Shown piece after piece: positions 6,328 to 13,831 of a stretch of DNA of 15,558 nucleotides. The first letter of the stretch is position 1; each line of letters opens with the position of its first letter. This DNA comes from Omnitrophica WOR_2 bacterium RIFCSPHIGHO2_02_FULL_52_10 (GTDB lineage Bacteria; Omnitrophota; Gorgyraeia; Zapsychrales; Zapsychraceae): contig MHGR01000019.1 in NCBI GenBank assembly GCA_001805655.1, forward strand, positions 1 to 15,558, written 5' to 3'. A program made the translations under genes and the position numbers. The notes below the pieces were generated by a model. The model saw only the letters and a list, made by a program, of their open reading frames with translations, did not search any database and was not told where the DNA came from.

Positions 6328-7434
6328 ATGGTAACAAAAAAAATCAAAAACATATTTATTTCGTCCATTTACCAAAACGCCGGCAAAACGACGGTTGCCC
6401 TGGGGTTGTATAAAGCTTTCCGGGAGATGAATCTAAAGACGGCCTTCATGAAACCGGTCGGGCAGGAAGTCGTGAAAATCGGCGAGTCGAATATTGACAA
6501 GGACACCTATCTGATCGGCGAGGTCTTCCGCACGTGGAAGAAGTTCAAGGAGATGAGCCCGGTTACCATCGGGCGGGGGTATACGGAGAAATACATCCTC
6601 AACCCCCATAAGGACAAGCTGCAGGCGGCTATTGAAAAATCTTTTAAGAACCTGACGTTTCGCAAGGACGCGATTATCGTGGAGGGGACCGGCCACGCGG
6701 GGGTGGGGTCGGTCATCGATTTCTCGAACGCGGATGTGGCTCATCTGCTGGGCTCAAAGGTCATTATTGTTTGCGAGGGAGGGATCGGCAAGAGCATCGA
6801 TGAAATCATGCTCAACAAGGCCCTGTTCGACCTGAAGGGGGTGGAGATCCTGGGAGTCATCGTCAACAAGGTGCTCCCGGATAAATATGATAAAATCAAA
6901 AACATTCTGGGCAAGGGGCTTGAATCAAAGAACATCCGGCTTTTAGGGGTCATTCCGTTCGATCCGCTTTTGAAGGCCCCGACGGTGGAGCAAGTCAAGC
7001 GGCAGCTGGATCTTGAGGTGCTTTGCGGCCAGAAAGGAATGGGGCGGCGCGTGCAGAATACGATCGTGGCCGCCATGGAGCCGCATCACATGATCCAGTA
7101 TCTGAGAGACGGGACACTGGTGCTGACTTCCGGTGACCGCGTCGACAATATCCTGGCCGCGGTCACCTCGCACTTGGTAAGCAATGAGGGCCGGGGGTTC
7201 CGGATCGCGGGGGTGATTTTAACCGGCGGGCTGATGCCCACTCCCAAAATTATCGAATTATTGCAAAAAAACCACATGCCGGTGCTTTTTACCCGCCATG
7301 ATACCTACACGATAGCCGCGAAGGTCGAGCATTTAATATGCAAGATCCAGAAGTCCGATAAAGACAAGATACAGGAAGCCACGCTCCTGGTCAGCAAATA
7401 CGTGGACGTGAAAACGATATTGAACGAGGCTTAA
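6328..7434 (+). CDS. BioD-like P-loop protein with DRTGG domain (phosphotransacetylase N-terminal-like, COG0857 type)
   Basis: This 368-residue protein resembles the N-terminal regulatory part of long phosphate acetyltransferases but lacks the catalytic acetyltransferase domain. Residues 1-210 form a dethiobiotin-synthetase-like P-loop domain: the nucleotide loop is SSIYQNAGKTTVALGL (12-27), with FMKPVGQ (40-46), a VEGTGHAGVGSV acidic segment (about 118-129) and ILGVIVNKV. Residues about 215-325 form a DRTGG domain, with GDRVDNILAA and ILTGGLMP. In long Pta enzymes this region binds effectors rather than doing the chemistry, so a sensor or regulatory role next to sucCD is my inference. There is no strong ribosome site before the ATG at 6328. 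It lies 36 bases after sucD and is followed by the nqr promoter. Confidence 0.85.
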   Translation: MVTKKIKNIFISSIYQNAGKTTVALGLYKAFREMNLKTAFMKPVGQEVVKIGESNIDKDTYLIGEVFRTWKKFKEMSPVTIGRGYTEKYILNPHKDKLQAAIEKSFKNLTFRKDAIIVEGTGHAGVGSVIDFSNADVAHLLGSKVIIVCEGGIGKSIDEIMLNKALFDLKGVEILGVIVNKVLPDKYDKIKNILGKGLESKNIRLLGVIPFDPLLKAPTVEQVKRQLDLEVLCGQKGMGRRVQNTIVAAMEPHHMIQYLRDGTLVLTSGDRVDNILAAVTSHLVSNEGRGFRIAGVILTGGLMPTPKIIELLQKNHMPVLFTRHDTYTIAAKVEHLICKIQKSDKDKIQEATLLVSKYVDVKTILNEA

Positions 7435-7463
7435 CGCCATAGCAGAATAGTCCATAATTTCTG

Positions 7464-7492
7464 TTGAAATCTCTCAAGCGAAGTGCTATCAT
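7464..7492 (+). promoter_or_regulatory. promoter of the nqr operon
   Basis: TTGAAA (7464-7469) and TATCAT (7487-7492) are spaced by 17 bases, and TG at 7484-7485 gives an extended -10 (TGCTATCAT). A start near 7499 would give a leader of about 70 bases ending in the AAAGGA ribosome site of nqrA. No terminator hairpin is visible in the leader. Confidence 0.65.
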
Positions 7493-7568
7493 TCAAGCTT
7501 AATTCCCTCCTCTTCAAAAAAGATATCAACAATTCAATTTAGGTTAGGGCGGTTCAAAGGATATAGAG

Positions 7569-8927
7569 ATGGGGTCTTTTTCTATACAAAAAGGCAGGGA
7601 TATTTTACTTAAAGGCGCGGCCAAAAAGGAGATCGTTACGATTCCCTTGCCGAAACGCGTGGCCGTACAGCCGCCGGACTTCAACGGATTAAGCTCGCGC
7701 CTGCGCGTCAAGGTGGACGACCACGTTAAGGTCGGAACAACGATTTTCTCTGATAAAGGCGTGCCGGAAATCCAGGTTGCCTCTCCCGCCAGCGGCAAGG
7801 TCGTTGCGGTCAACAGAGGCGACAAACGGGCGCTCCTTTCCATTGTCATTGAAACGGACGGCCGGCAAGAAGCGGAATCCCGCCCCAAGTTCCCGCGCGA
7901 AAAAATCCGCACTCTCTCCAAGGCGGAAATTACCGACGTGCTATTAAAGGGGCATCTTTGGCCGGTCCTCCGCCGGCGCCCTTTTTCCAAAGTGGCCGAT
8001 CCTCACCTGAAACCAAAATCCATTTTTGTTCATGCCATGAACTCCGAGCCGTTGGCCGGGGATGTCGATTTTATCCTGCAAGGACGTGAGGGGGAATTTC
8101 AGGCAGGGCTGGATGTCTTGAAGGGATTAACCGATGGGGACGTACATCTGTGCTATGCGCAAGGGGCGACATCCAAGGCTCTGACCCAAGCCGCCCATGT
8201 TCAAACGCACATGTTTTCCGGGCCGCATCCGGCGGGGAACGTCAGCACGCACATTCATTATGTCGATCCCATCAATAAAGGTGACCTTGTCTGGTATGTC
8301 GAGGCGCAGGATGTGCTGAGGATCGGGTCGTTATTCCTCAGCGGCGTCTACCCAACAGAGCGGATTGTCGCGGTTACCGGCGAAGGGGCGGTCCATCATC
8401 AAGTATACGCGAAAACAATTGTGGGCGCGCCGCTGTCCTCGCTGTTGGGGGGAATGACGCTGCAGCAGATGCGCTGTTTGTCGGGAAGCGTTTTGTCGGG
8501 CAGGGATGTCGGCACCGGCGGCTATCTGCGCTTTTATGATTCGCAGGTGACGGTTATTCCGGAGGGAGGGAAGCGGGAGCTGTTGGGGTGGCTTATGCCC
8601 GGCGCGCGCAAATACACCTTTTCCAGGACGTTTCTTTCCTCATTTTTGCCCCAGCGGGAAGTCTCCCTTGATTCGGGTGAGCACGGCAGCCACCGGGCCA
8701 TTGTTTTGAACCATGTTTACGACTCCCTCGTTCCGCTTGATATCATGACCTATTTTCTGATTAAGGCCGTTCTCGCCGGCAATGTTGAAGAAGCCGAGCA
8801 GCTGGGCATATTGGAATGCGATGAGGAGGACTTCGCCCTGTGCACGTTCGCCTGCCCGTCCAAGACGGATGTCGGAAAAATCATCAGAGACGGCTTGGCC
8901 TTGATCGACAAAAAGGATAGTGTCTAA
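7569..8927 (+). CDS. nqrA: Na+-translocating NADH:quinone reductase subunit A
   Basis: This is the cytoplasmic subunit A of the Na+-NQR complex, which oxidises NADH with quinone and pumps sodium. Its 452 residues compare with about 446 in Vibrio. Typical features are the N-terminal barrel-sandwich region (RVKVDDHVKVGTTIFSDK, then SPASGKVVAVNRGDKRALLSIVIE, residues about 46-97) and the central and C-terminal region with GDLVWYVEAQDVLRIGSLFLSG, EHGSHRAIVLNHVYDSLVPLDIMTYFLIKA and the C-terminal ECDEEDFALCTFACPSKTDVG, conserved across the NqrA/RnfC family. The start ATG has AAAGGA seven bases upstream. The stop overlaps the nqrB start (TAATG), so the two are translationally coupled. It is the first gene of nqrABCDEF. 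Confidence 0.97.
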   Translation: MGSFSIQKGRDILLKGAAKKEIVTIPLPKRVAVQPPDFNGLSSRLRVKVDDHVKVGTTIFSDKGVPEIQVASPASGKVVAVNRGDKRALLSIVIETDGRQEAESRPKFPREKIRTLSKAEITDVLLKGHLWPVLRRRPFSKVADPHLKPKSIFVHAMNSEPLAGDVDFILQGREGEFQAGLDVLKGLTDGDVHLCYAQGATSKALTQAAHVQTHMFSGPHPAGNVSTHIHYVDPINKGDLVWYVEAQDVLRIGSLFLSGVYPTERIVAVTGEGAVHHQVYAKTIVGAPLSSLLGGMTLQQMRCLSGSVLSGRDVGTGGYLRFYDSQVTVIPEGGKRELLGWLMPGARKYTFSRTFLSSFLPQREVSLDSGEHGSHRAIVLNHVYDSLVPLDIMTYFLIKAVLAGNVEEAEQLGILECDEEDFALCTFACPSKTDVGKIIRDGLALIDKKDSV

Positions 8928-10096
8928 TGAAATTCGTCGAAAATCAGATGAAGAAAATTGGCGGGCTTTTCGCGAAAGGAAAGCCTTTGGAGAAATTTTT
9001 TCCGTTCTTTGAGGCCATCGACACCTTCCTGCTCACGCCGGGGACAAGGACCAAGAAAGCGCCTTTTGTGCGGGATGCGGTGGATTTGAAACGGGTCATG
9101 GTCTCCGTCATTATTGCCTTGATCCCTTGTATCTTGATGGGCTTTTACAATACCGGTTATCAGATCCAGACGGCGAAAGGGCTGGAGTATTCGTTCTGGG
9201 GCTGCTTTGGGTTGGGGCTGGCGAAGGTCCTGCCGATTATCCTGGTCAGTTATGCGGCCGGCGGATTTTGGGAAGCTTTATTTGCCGTGGTCCGCAAGCA
9301 TGAGATTAATGAGGGATTTTTGGTGACCGGCATTCTGTATGCCTTGATCCTGCCGCCGACGATTCCTTTGTGGCAAGTGGCGGTCGGGATTTCCTTCGGG
9401 GTTGTGATCGGCAAAGAAATTTTCGGCGGAACAGGCATGAACGTGCTCAATCCGGCCTTGACCGCGCGCGCGTTCGTCTTTTTTGCCTATCCGGCGCAGA
9501 TGTCCGGCGATGCGGTGTGGGCGGCCGTAGACGGATTTTCGCGGGCTACACCGTTAGCCGTCGTGGCGACGGCCCAAAAGGGCACATCGGCCATCGCGGC
9601 ATTAACGGACGCCGGGTATACGTTCAAGGACATGTTTCTTGGCTTTATCCCAGGATCCATTGGGGAGACTTCAGCGCTGGCTTGTCTGCTCGGTTTGGGA
9701 TTCCTGCTGATTGCGGGTGTGGCCAGCTGGCGGGTGGTCGCCGGTTGCGCCGTGGGGCTGACGGCGATGAGTTTGGTGTTTTTCGCGTTCAGGGGAGAGA
9801 ACAGCATGGCATTTTTCAACCTGCCGCCGTACTGGCACATGGTCATGGGAGGCTTCGCGTTCGGATCGATTTTCATGGCGACGGATCCGGTGTCCTCCAG
9901 CGCGACCGAAACGGGCAAATGGATTTACGGAATCCTCATCGGCATGCTGGTTGTGCTCATCCGCATGGTCAACCCGGCCTACCCGGAAGGGGTCATGCTG
10001 GCCATATTGTTCATGAACGTCTTTGCTCCGCTGATCGACCATTTTATTGTCCAGCAGAATATTAAAAGGAGGCGCGCGCGTGCAACGGCAAAGTAA
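8927..10096 (+). CDS. nqrB: Na+-NQR subunit B, membrane flavoprotein
   Basis: NqrB is the largest integral membrane subunit, carrying FMN and taking part in Na+ translocation and quinone reduction. The 389 residues show about ten hydrophobic segments after a soluble N-terminus with FFEAIDTFLLTPGTRTKKAPFVRDAVDLKR. The conserved GKEIFGGTGMNVLNPALTARAF (about 162-183) and FIPGSIGETSA (240-250) are present. In this family FMN is bound covalently to the Thr of the latter motif (T248 here) by the flavin transferase ApbE, which is not in the window. It starts one base inside the nqrA stop and ends 17 bases inside nqrC. Confidence 0.97.
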   Translation: MKFVENQMKKIGGLFAKGKPLEKFFPFFEAIDTFLLTPGTRTKKAPFVRDAVDLKRVMVSVIIALIPCILMGFYNTGYQIQTAKGLEYSFWGCFGLGLAKVLPIILVSYAAGGFWEALFAVVRKHEINEGFLVTGILYALILPPTIPLWQVAVGISFGVVIGKEIFGGTGMNVLNPALTARAFVFFAYPAQMSGDAVWAAVDGFSRATPLAVVATAQKGTSAIAALTDAGYTFKDMFLGFIPGSIGETSALACLLGLGFLLIAGVASWRVVAGCAVGLTAMSLVFFAFRGENSMAFFNLPPYWHMVMGGFAFGSIFMATDPVSSSATETGKWIYGILIGMLVVLIRMVNPAYPEGVMLAILFMNVFAPLIDHFIVQQNIKRRRARATAK

Positions 10097-10796
10097 CCAA
10101 TACACGTTCATGTTCGCCCTCGCCGTTTGCGCGATTTGCAGTCTGGCGATCGCGAGTGTTTCGGAAGGGCTCAAGTCAAGAAAGGAATTGAACGTTGCCT
10201 TGGACATCAAGAAGAACATCCTTAAGGCGGTGGGCTTAAAAGAGGGTTTGCCGAAAAAGGCGACCGCCAAGGAAGTTTTAAGCGTTTATGAGAGCAAAAT
10301 TGAAGAGACGGTGATTGATGATAACGGCGAAATTGTTGAGGCAAAAAAGCCCGGAGACATCCAGGAGGGCGAGGCGCTGCACCCCTTGTATATATATAAG
10401 GAAAGCGGACAAGCCGTCTCCTATTGTTTCCCAATCATCGGCAAAGGGCTGTGGTCCACTCTTTACGGATATTTCGCCCTTGAGCCGGACGCGATGACCG
10501 TCCGAGGGATTACTTTTTACAAGCACGGGGAAACCCCGGGGCTGGGGGCGGAAATCGAGCGGGATTGGTTCCTTAACAATTTCAAGGGCAAAAAGATTTG
10601 GGATGTGAGGAGCGGCGCGCTCATGCCAACACAGGTTGTTAAAGGAAAAGTGGCCGGCGTCATTCCCGAAGAGAAGCAGGAATTTTACGTGGACGGCATC
10701 AGCGGGGCAACGATCACCGGGAAGGGTGTGAGCCAGATGGTGGACCGATGGGTCCATGCCTATGAGCCGTTCTTAAAGAAGATAAGAAAACAGTGA
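10080..10796 (+). CDS. nqrC: Na+-NQR subunit C, FMN-bearing
   Basis: This subunit has a single membrane anchor (about 8-27) and an FMN-binding domain on the outer side. The GTG at 10080 is preferred to the upstream ATG at 10047 because AAAAGGAGG (10064-10072) lies seven bases before it and it leaves only 17 bases overlapping nqrB. The protein is then 238 residues. The domain shows KHGETPGLGAEIERDWF and the flavinylation motif DGISGATITGKGV with S208-GAT-I-T213, the ApbE target in NqrC proteins. The stop TGA at 10794-10796 is immediately followed by copy 3 of the palindromic element, which separates it from nqrD. Confidence 0.95.
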   Translation: MQRQSNQYTFMFALAVCAICSLAIASVSEGLKSRKELNVALDIKKNILKAVGLKEGLPKKATAKEVLSVYESKIEETVIDDNGEIVEAKKPGDIQEGEALHPLYIYKESGQAVSYCFPIIGKGLWSTLYGYFALEPDAMTVRGITFYKHGETPGLGAEIERDWFLNNFKGKKIWDVRSGALMPTQVVKGKVAGVIPEEKQEFYVDGISGATITGKGVSQMVDRWVHAYEPFLKKIRKQ

Positions 10797-10797
10797 T

Positions 10798-10910
10798 ATA
10801 TTGACGTCCGCAAAGGTTCCATTACCTATCCGGACGTGTCAATACTGCCACCGCTCCAACCAGTTGTGAAAGATGCATTGGTTCCATTAAAAATGCGGTG
10901 GTCTGTAATT
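10798..10910 (-). repeat. Dispersed palindromic element, copy 3, between nqrC and nqrD
   Basis: This is the same element as at 2112 and 3117 but on the opposite strand. The second-hairpin arms are TATTGACGTCCG 10799-10810 and 10831-10844, the latter with a two-base TG insertion. The outer stem is CCACCGC 10848-10854 with GCGGTGG 10895-10901, and the element ends in the complement of AATTACAGACC. The uninterrupted TTTCACAACTGG on its sense strand shows what copy 1 looked like before the array. It fills nearly all of the only large gap in an otherwise packed operon and may affect mRNA stability or the expression ratio. Confidence 0.88.
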
Positions 10911-10945
10911 TGTCCGCACCAACCCACCGGCAAAAGGAGGGTGTC

Positions 10946-11581
10946 ATGGCACAAGCCATCTTAACGAAGCAGGAAAGAAAGCAAATCAAGGAGGGGATGT
11001 GGGACAAAAATCCCATTACCTTCCAGGTGCTGGGGATATGCTCCTCTCTGGCCGTCACCACACAGCTTAAGACGGCCCTGGTTATGTGCGCCGCCTTGAC
11101 CTTCGTGGTCGCTATGTCTAACGTTGTGATTTCTTTGCTGCGCAACATGATCCCCTCCAAGATCAGGATTATTATCCAGCTGTCCGTGATCTCATCGCTG
11201 GTCATTGTGGCCGATCAATTCCTAAGGGCCTATATGTATGACGTCAGCAAGCAATTGAGCGTTTTTGTCGGACTGATCATTACGAACTGTATCGTCATGG
11301 GGCGCGCCGAAGCCTACGCGATGGCTAACCCGCCGAGGCAGTCGTTTATCGACGGCTTAGGGAACGGATTGGGCTACAGCGCGGTGTTGATTTTAGTGGC
11401 GATTGGAAGGGAAATTTTAGGCAGCGGGACACTTTTAGGATATCCGGTCGTGCCGCGGTTCATGTATGACCACGGCTATGTGAATTGCGGGATCATGGTC
11501 TTGGCCCCGGGGGCGTTCTTTCTTTTAGGGATGATTATTTGGATTCAAAGGGCCCTCAGCGGCTATACCGAGCAACATTAA
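10946..11581 (+). CDS. nqrD: Na+-NQR subunit D, membrane protein
   Basis: NqrD is an integral membrane subunit that pairs with NqrE around an iron-sulfur centre in the membrane core. ATG 10946 is chosen because AAAGGAGG (10933-10940) lies five bases upstream; an in-frame ATG at 10898 would read out of the palindromic element. The 211 residues match the family length. It has six membrane segments, the conserved [22 protein letters not shown], and [12 protein letters not shown]. The two metal-binding cysteines are C32 and C115, with the same spacing as C29 and C112 in Vibrio. It is followed after 20 bases by nqrE. Confidence 0.97.
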   Translation: MAQAILTKQERKQIKEGMWDKNPITFQVLGICSSLAVTTQLKTALVMCAALTFVVAMSNVVISLLRNMIPSKIRIIIQLSVISSLVIVADQFLRAYMYDVSKQLSVFVGLIITNCIVMGRAEAYAMANPPRQSFIDGLGNGLGYSAVLILVAIGREILGSGTLLGYPVVPRFMYDHGYVNCGIMVLAPGAFFLLGMIIWIQRALSGYTEQH

Positions 11582-11601
11582 AAACCAGGGAGGCGAAAGC
11601 C

Positions 11602-12210
11602 ATGGAACATTATGTGAGCCTAGCGGTGAAAAGCATATTCGTTGAAAATATCCTGCTGGCGTATTTCTTGGGCATGTGTTCATTTTTAGTCTGTTCCAAG
11701 AAAGTTGAAACAGCCATTGGATTGGGGTGCGCCGTGGTCTTTGTGCTGACAATCACTACCCCGGCGAGCTGGGCCGTCAACCATTTCCTCCTCGAAAAAG
11801 GGGCGCTGGCTTGGGCCGGAGTCCCCGATGTCGATTTGAGCTTCTTAAGCTTCATTGCCTTCATTGCCGTCATCGCGGCCATGACGCAGATTGTCGAGAT
11901 GGTCATTGACCGGTTCAGCCCGAAATTATACACGGCCCTCGGGATTTTTCTCCCGCTGATTGCCGTGAATTGCGCCATTTTGGGGGCGGCCCTGTTCATG
12001 GATGAGCGGGACTACAACTTCCCCGAATCCGTGGTGTTCGGGTTCGGCTCGGGCGTGGGCTGGGCGTTGGCGATCATCGCCATGTCCGCTATACGCAAGA
12101 AATTAGAATATTCCAATATTCCAAGTTCGTTAAGAGGCCTCGGCATCACGATGATATTGACGGGGTTAATGGCCATGGGCTTTATGTGCTTTGCCGGCAT
12201 CAGCCTTTAA
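11602..12210 (+). CDS. nqrE: Na+-NQR subunit E, membrane protein
   Basis: This is the inverted partner of NqrD, with six membrane helices. ATG 11602 follows GGGAGG (11588-11593); the upstream in-frame extension to 11485 would overlap nqrD and is rejected. The 202 residues begin [20 protein letters not shown], as is typical of NqrE. Cysteines C26 ([12 protein letters not shown]) and C124 ([12 protein letters not shown]) correspond to the iron-sulfur ligands contributed by this subunit. [20 protein letters not shown] near the C-terminus is also conserved. It is followed after 15 bases by nqrF. Confidence 0.97.
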   Translation: MEHYVSLAVKSIFVENILLAYFLGMCSFLVCSKKVETAIGLGCAVVFVLTITTPASWAVNHFLLEKGALAWAGVPDVDLSFLSFIAFIAVIAAMTQIVEMVIDRFSPKLYTALGIFLPLIAVNCAILGAALFMDERDYNFPESVVFGFGSGVGWALAIIAMSAIRKKLEYSNIPSSLRGLGITMILTGLMAMGFMCFAGISL

Positions 12211-12225
12211 AGGAAAGGTGCGTTT

Positions 12226-13458
12226 GTGGAATTTTTCAAGTTCGTCCTCTTAAGCACGGCCGTATTTTCCGGGATCATCGTCTTCTTGATCATCATGCTG
12301 TCGCTGGTGGAATCAAAGGTCGCTAAAAAAGGCGACTGCAAGATTTTGATCAATGACGAAAAGGAGCCCATCGTTGTTGCCGGGGGGAGGAATCTCCTGT
12401 CAACGCTTTCCAGCAACAAAATCTTCCTTCCCTCCGCCTGCGGGGGCGGCGGGACCTGCGCGATGTGCAAATGCCAGGTTCTCGAGGGCGGCGGCGACAT
12501 TCTGCCGACCGAAACCGGGCTTCTAACGCGGGCGGAACAAAAAGAGCATTACCGTTTGGCCTGCCAGGTGAAGATCCGCACTGACATGAAAATCCGCATC
12601 CCGGATGAGGTGTTCAAGATTCAGAAATTCGACTGCGCGGTCCGCTCCAACTACAATGTGGCGACGTTCATCAAGGAGCTTGTCATGGAGCTGCCCCAAG
12701 GGCAAACGCTGGATTTTAAAGCGGGCGGGTATATTCAGATCGATATCCCGCCGTATAAATTGGACTATAAAGATTTCGTCATTGAAGAGAAATATCATCC
12801 GGATTGGGACAAATACCGCCTTTGGGACCTCAAGGCGGAGAATGACGAGCCGATCTTCCGCGCCTATTCCATGGCCAATCACCCCGCCGAAGGCAACATT
12901 GTCATGCTTAACGTGCGCATCGCGACCCCTCCGCCAAGAGATTGGCACCTTCCGCCCGGCAAGGCATCTTCCTATATGTTCAATCTGAAAGCGGGAGACA
13001 AGGTGACGGTCAGCGGCCCTTACGGCGAGTTTTTTATTAAAGACACGAAGAGGGAAATGATTTATGTCGGCGGTGGGGCAGGGATGGCGCCGATGCGCAG
13101 CCATATTTTCCACTTGTTTCATACCCTCAAAACGCGCGATCGCAAAGTCAGTTACTGGTATGGTGCTCGCTCCGTGCGGGAGATGTTTTATGACGGGCAG
13201 TTTAAGGAGATTGAAAAGAATTTTCCAAATTTTTCGTACCACGCCGCCCTGTCCGAGCCCCTTCCCGAAGACAAATGGAACGGCCCGACCGGCTTTATTC
13301 ACAGCGTCCTCTTTGAAAATTATCTGAAGAACCACGAAGATCCGGAGGAGATCGAGTACTATCTTTGCGGCCCGCCCATGATGATTGCGGCCGTGCAAAA
13401 AATGCTCGATTCGCTCGGCGTGCCGGAAGAGATGATCGCGTTTGATTCGTTTGGTTGA
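12226..13458 (+). CDS. nqrF: Na+-NQR subunit F, NADH dehydrogenase component
   Basis: NqrF is the electron entry subunit: NADH passes a hydride to FAD and then electrons to a [2Fe-2S] cluster. The GTG at 12226 is used, with AGGAAAGG seven bases before it. The 410 residues contain one N-terminal membrane helix (about 6-28), a plant-type ferredoxin domain with cluster ligands C72, C78, C81 ([13 protein letters not shown]) and C113 (LACQVK), the FAD site [10 protein letters not shown] (about 221-230) and the NADH-binding parts [16 protein letters not shown] and YYLCGPPMM. All expected ligands are present. It is the last gene of the operon and is followed by a strong terminator. Confidence 0.98.
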   Translation: MEFFKFVLLSTAVFSGIIVFLIIMLSLVESKVAKKGDCKILINDEKEPIVVAGGRNLLSTLSSNKIFLPSACGGGGTCAMCKCQVLEGGGDILPTETGLLTRAEQKEHYRLACQVKIRTDMKIRIPDEVFKIQKFDCAVRSNYNVATFIKELVMELPQGQTLDFKAGGYIQIDIPPYKLDYKDFVIEEKYHPDWDKYRLWDLKAENDEPIFRAYSMANHPAEGNIVMLNVRIATPPPRDWHLPPGKASSYMFNLKAGDKVTVSGPYGEFFIKDTKREMIYVGGGAGMAPMRSHIFHLFHTLKTRDRKVSYWYGARSVREMFYDGQFKEIEKNFPNFSYHAALSEPLPEDKWNGPTGFIHSVLFENYLKNHEDPEEIEYYLCGPPMMIAAVQKMLDSLGVPEEMIAFDSFG

Positions 13459-13464
13459 TGGCTC

Positions 13465-13506
13465 AGCGCGCCCTGAAACGGCATCTCAGGGCGCGCTCGC
13501 TATTTT
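13465..13506 (+). terminator. intrinsic terminator of the nqr operon
   Basis: A 12-bp perfect stem, AGCGCGCCCTGA (13465-13476) with TCAGGGCGCGCT (13486-13497), and a 9-base loop are followed by CGCTATTTTT. It lies seven bases after the nqrF stop. No T-run exists on the other strand, so it should act on the nqr transcript only. Confidence 0.85.
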
Positions 13507-13559
13507 TGGAGCTTAACCGGAGCGCATGTCGCGTAGGATTGAATCGCGGGATTGAATGG

Positions 13560-13721
13560 TTATTTGTCGCACCGGGAAGGGTCTTTCCCCTCCTTGAGGC
13601 AGGCGCACGCGTCCGGATCCGTTGAGCAGCTCTTTTTAAGGACTTTTTTGGCGAAGATCAATCCGACCGCCATGGCCAAGACACAGCCGCTGAACACCAG
13701 GAATGTCATGAGGAAAGGCAT
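13560..13721 (-). CDS. nqrM: NqrM, Na+-NQR maturation factor (DUF539-type small membrane protein)
   Basis: NqrM is needed for assembly of functional Na+-NQR, probably by delivering iron to the NqrD/NqrE centre. The start at 13721 gives 53 residues, MPFLMTFLVFSGCVLAMAVG, then IFAKKVLKKSC and a Cys-rich tail (C32, C39, C41, C51). The AMAVG..F..K...SC core followed by C-x-C and a final C matches NqrM. It is shorter than the Vibrio protein (about 80 residues) but has the key cysteines. A longer frame to 13817 is rejected because its extra residues are unlike the family and run into the divergent promoter. It is convergent with nqrF, so expression is separate. A promoter at 13728-13756 would give a nearly leaderless transcript. 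Confidence 0.85.
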   Translation of the reverse strand: MPFLMTFLVFSGCVLAMAVGLIFAKKVLKKSCSTDPDACACLKEGKDPSRCDK

Positions 13722-13727
13722 GCCTTT

Positions 13728-13756
13728 AGTATAAGGGAAAAGATCCTTAAATGCAA
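13728..13756 (-). promoter_or_regulatory. promoter of nqrM
   Basis: On the minus strand TTGCAT (13756-13751) and TATACT (13733-13728) are 17 bases apart. The predicted start site falls at or beside the ATG at 13721, implying a leaderless or very short-leadered mRNA. The -35 is the same TTGCAT as in the sucC promoter. Confidence 0.55.
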
Positions 13757-13759
13757 TGC

Positions 13760-13774
13760 CCGCAGTCCCTGCGG
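13760..13774. promoter_or_regulatory. inverted repeat between the divergent nqrM and GAF-ANTAR promoters
   Basis: CCGCAG-TCC-CTGCGG forms a 6-bp inverted repeat just outside both -35 boxes (13751-13756 and 13777-13782). A shared operator is possible by position; no T-run supports a terminator. Confidence 0.3.
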
Positions 13775-13776
13775 CT

Positions 13777-13804
13777 TTGTTTCCGGTAATCTTTATGCTA
13801 GAAT
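13777..13804 (+). promoter_or_regulatory. extended -10 promoter of the GAF-ANTAR gene
   Basis: TTGTTT (13777-13782), a 16-base spacer and TGCTAGAAT (13796-13804, an extended -10) predict a start near 13811, giving a leader of about 20 bases with no Shine-Dalgarno. Confidence 0.5.
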
Positions 13805-13831
13805 AGCACGCCGACACAACGGCAAACCCCT

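Noticed and set aside
10898..10945. N-terminal extension of nqrD from the ATG at 10898
   Set aside because: These codons lie in the palindromic element, and the ATG at 10946 has a near-perfect ribosome site and the family N-terminus.
10822..11205. 127-residue minus-strand frame across copy 3 and nqrD
   Set aside because: It is antisense to nqrD and ends in translated repeat sequence; it has no ribosome site or family features.
7569..13458. RNF complex instead of NQR
   Set aside because: Subunit A is NqrA-like without RnfC ferredoxin motifs, no RnfB is present, and the last gene is an NqrF with ferredoxin, FAD and NADH motifs.
13722..13817. Extended N-terminus of nqrM
   Set aside because: The extra 32 residues do not resemble NqrM, and the stretch holds the promoters of both divergent genes.
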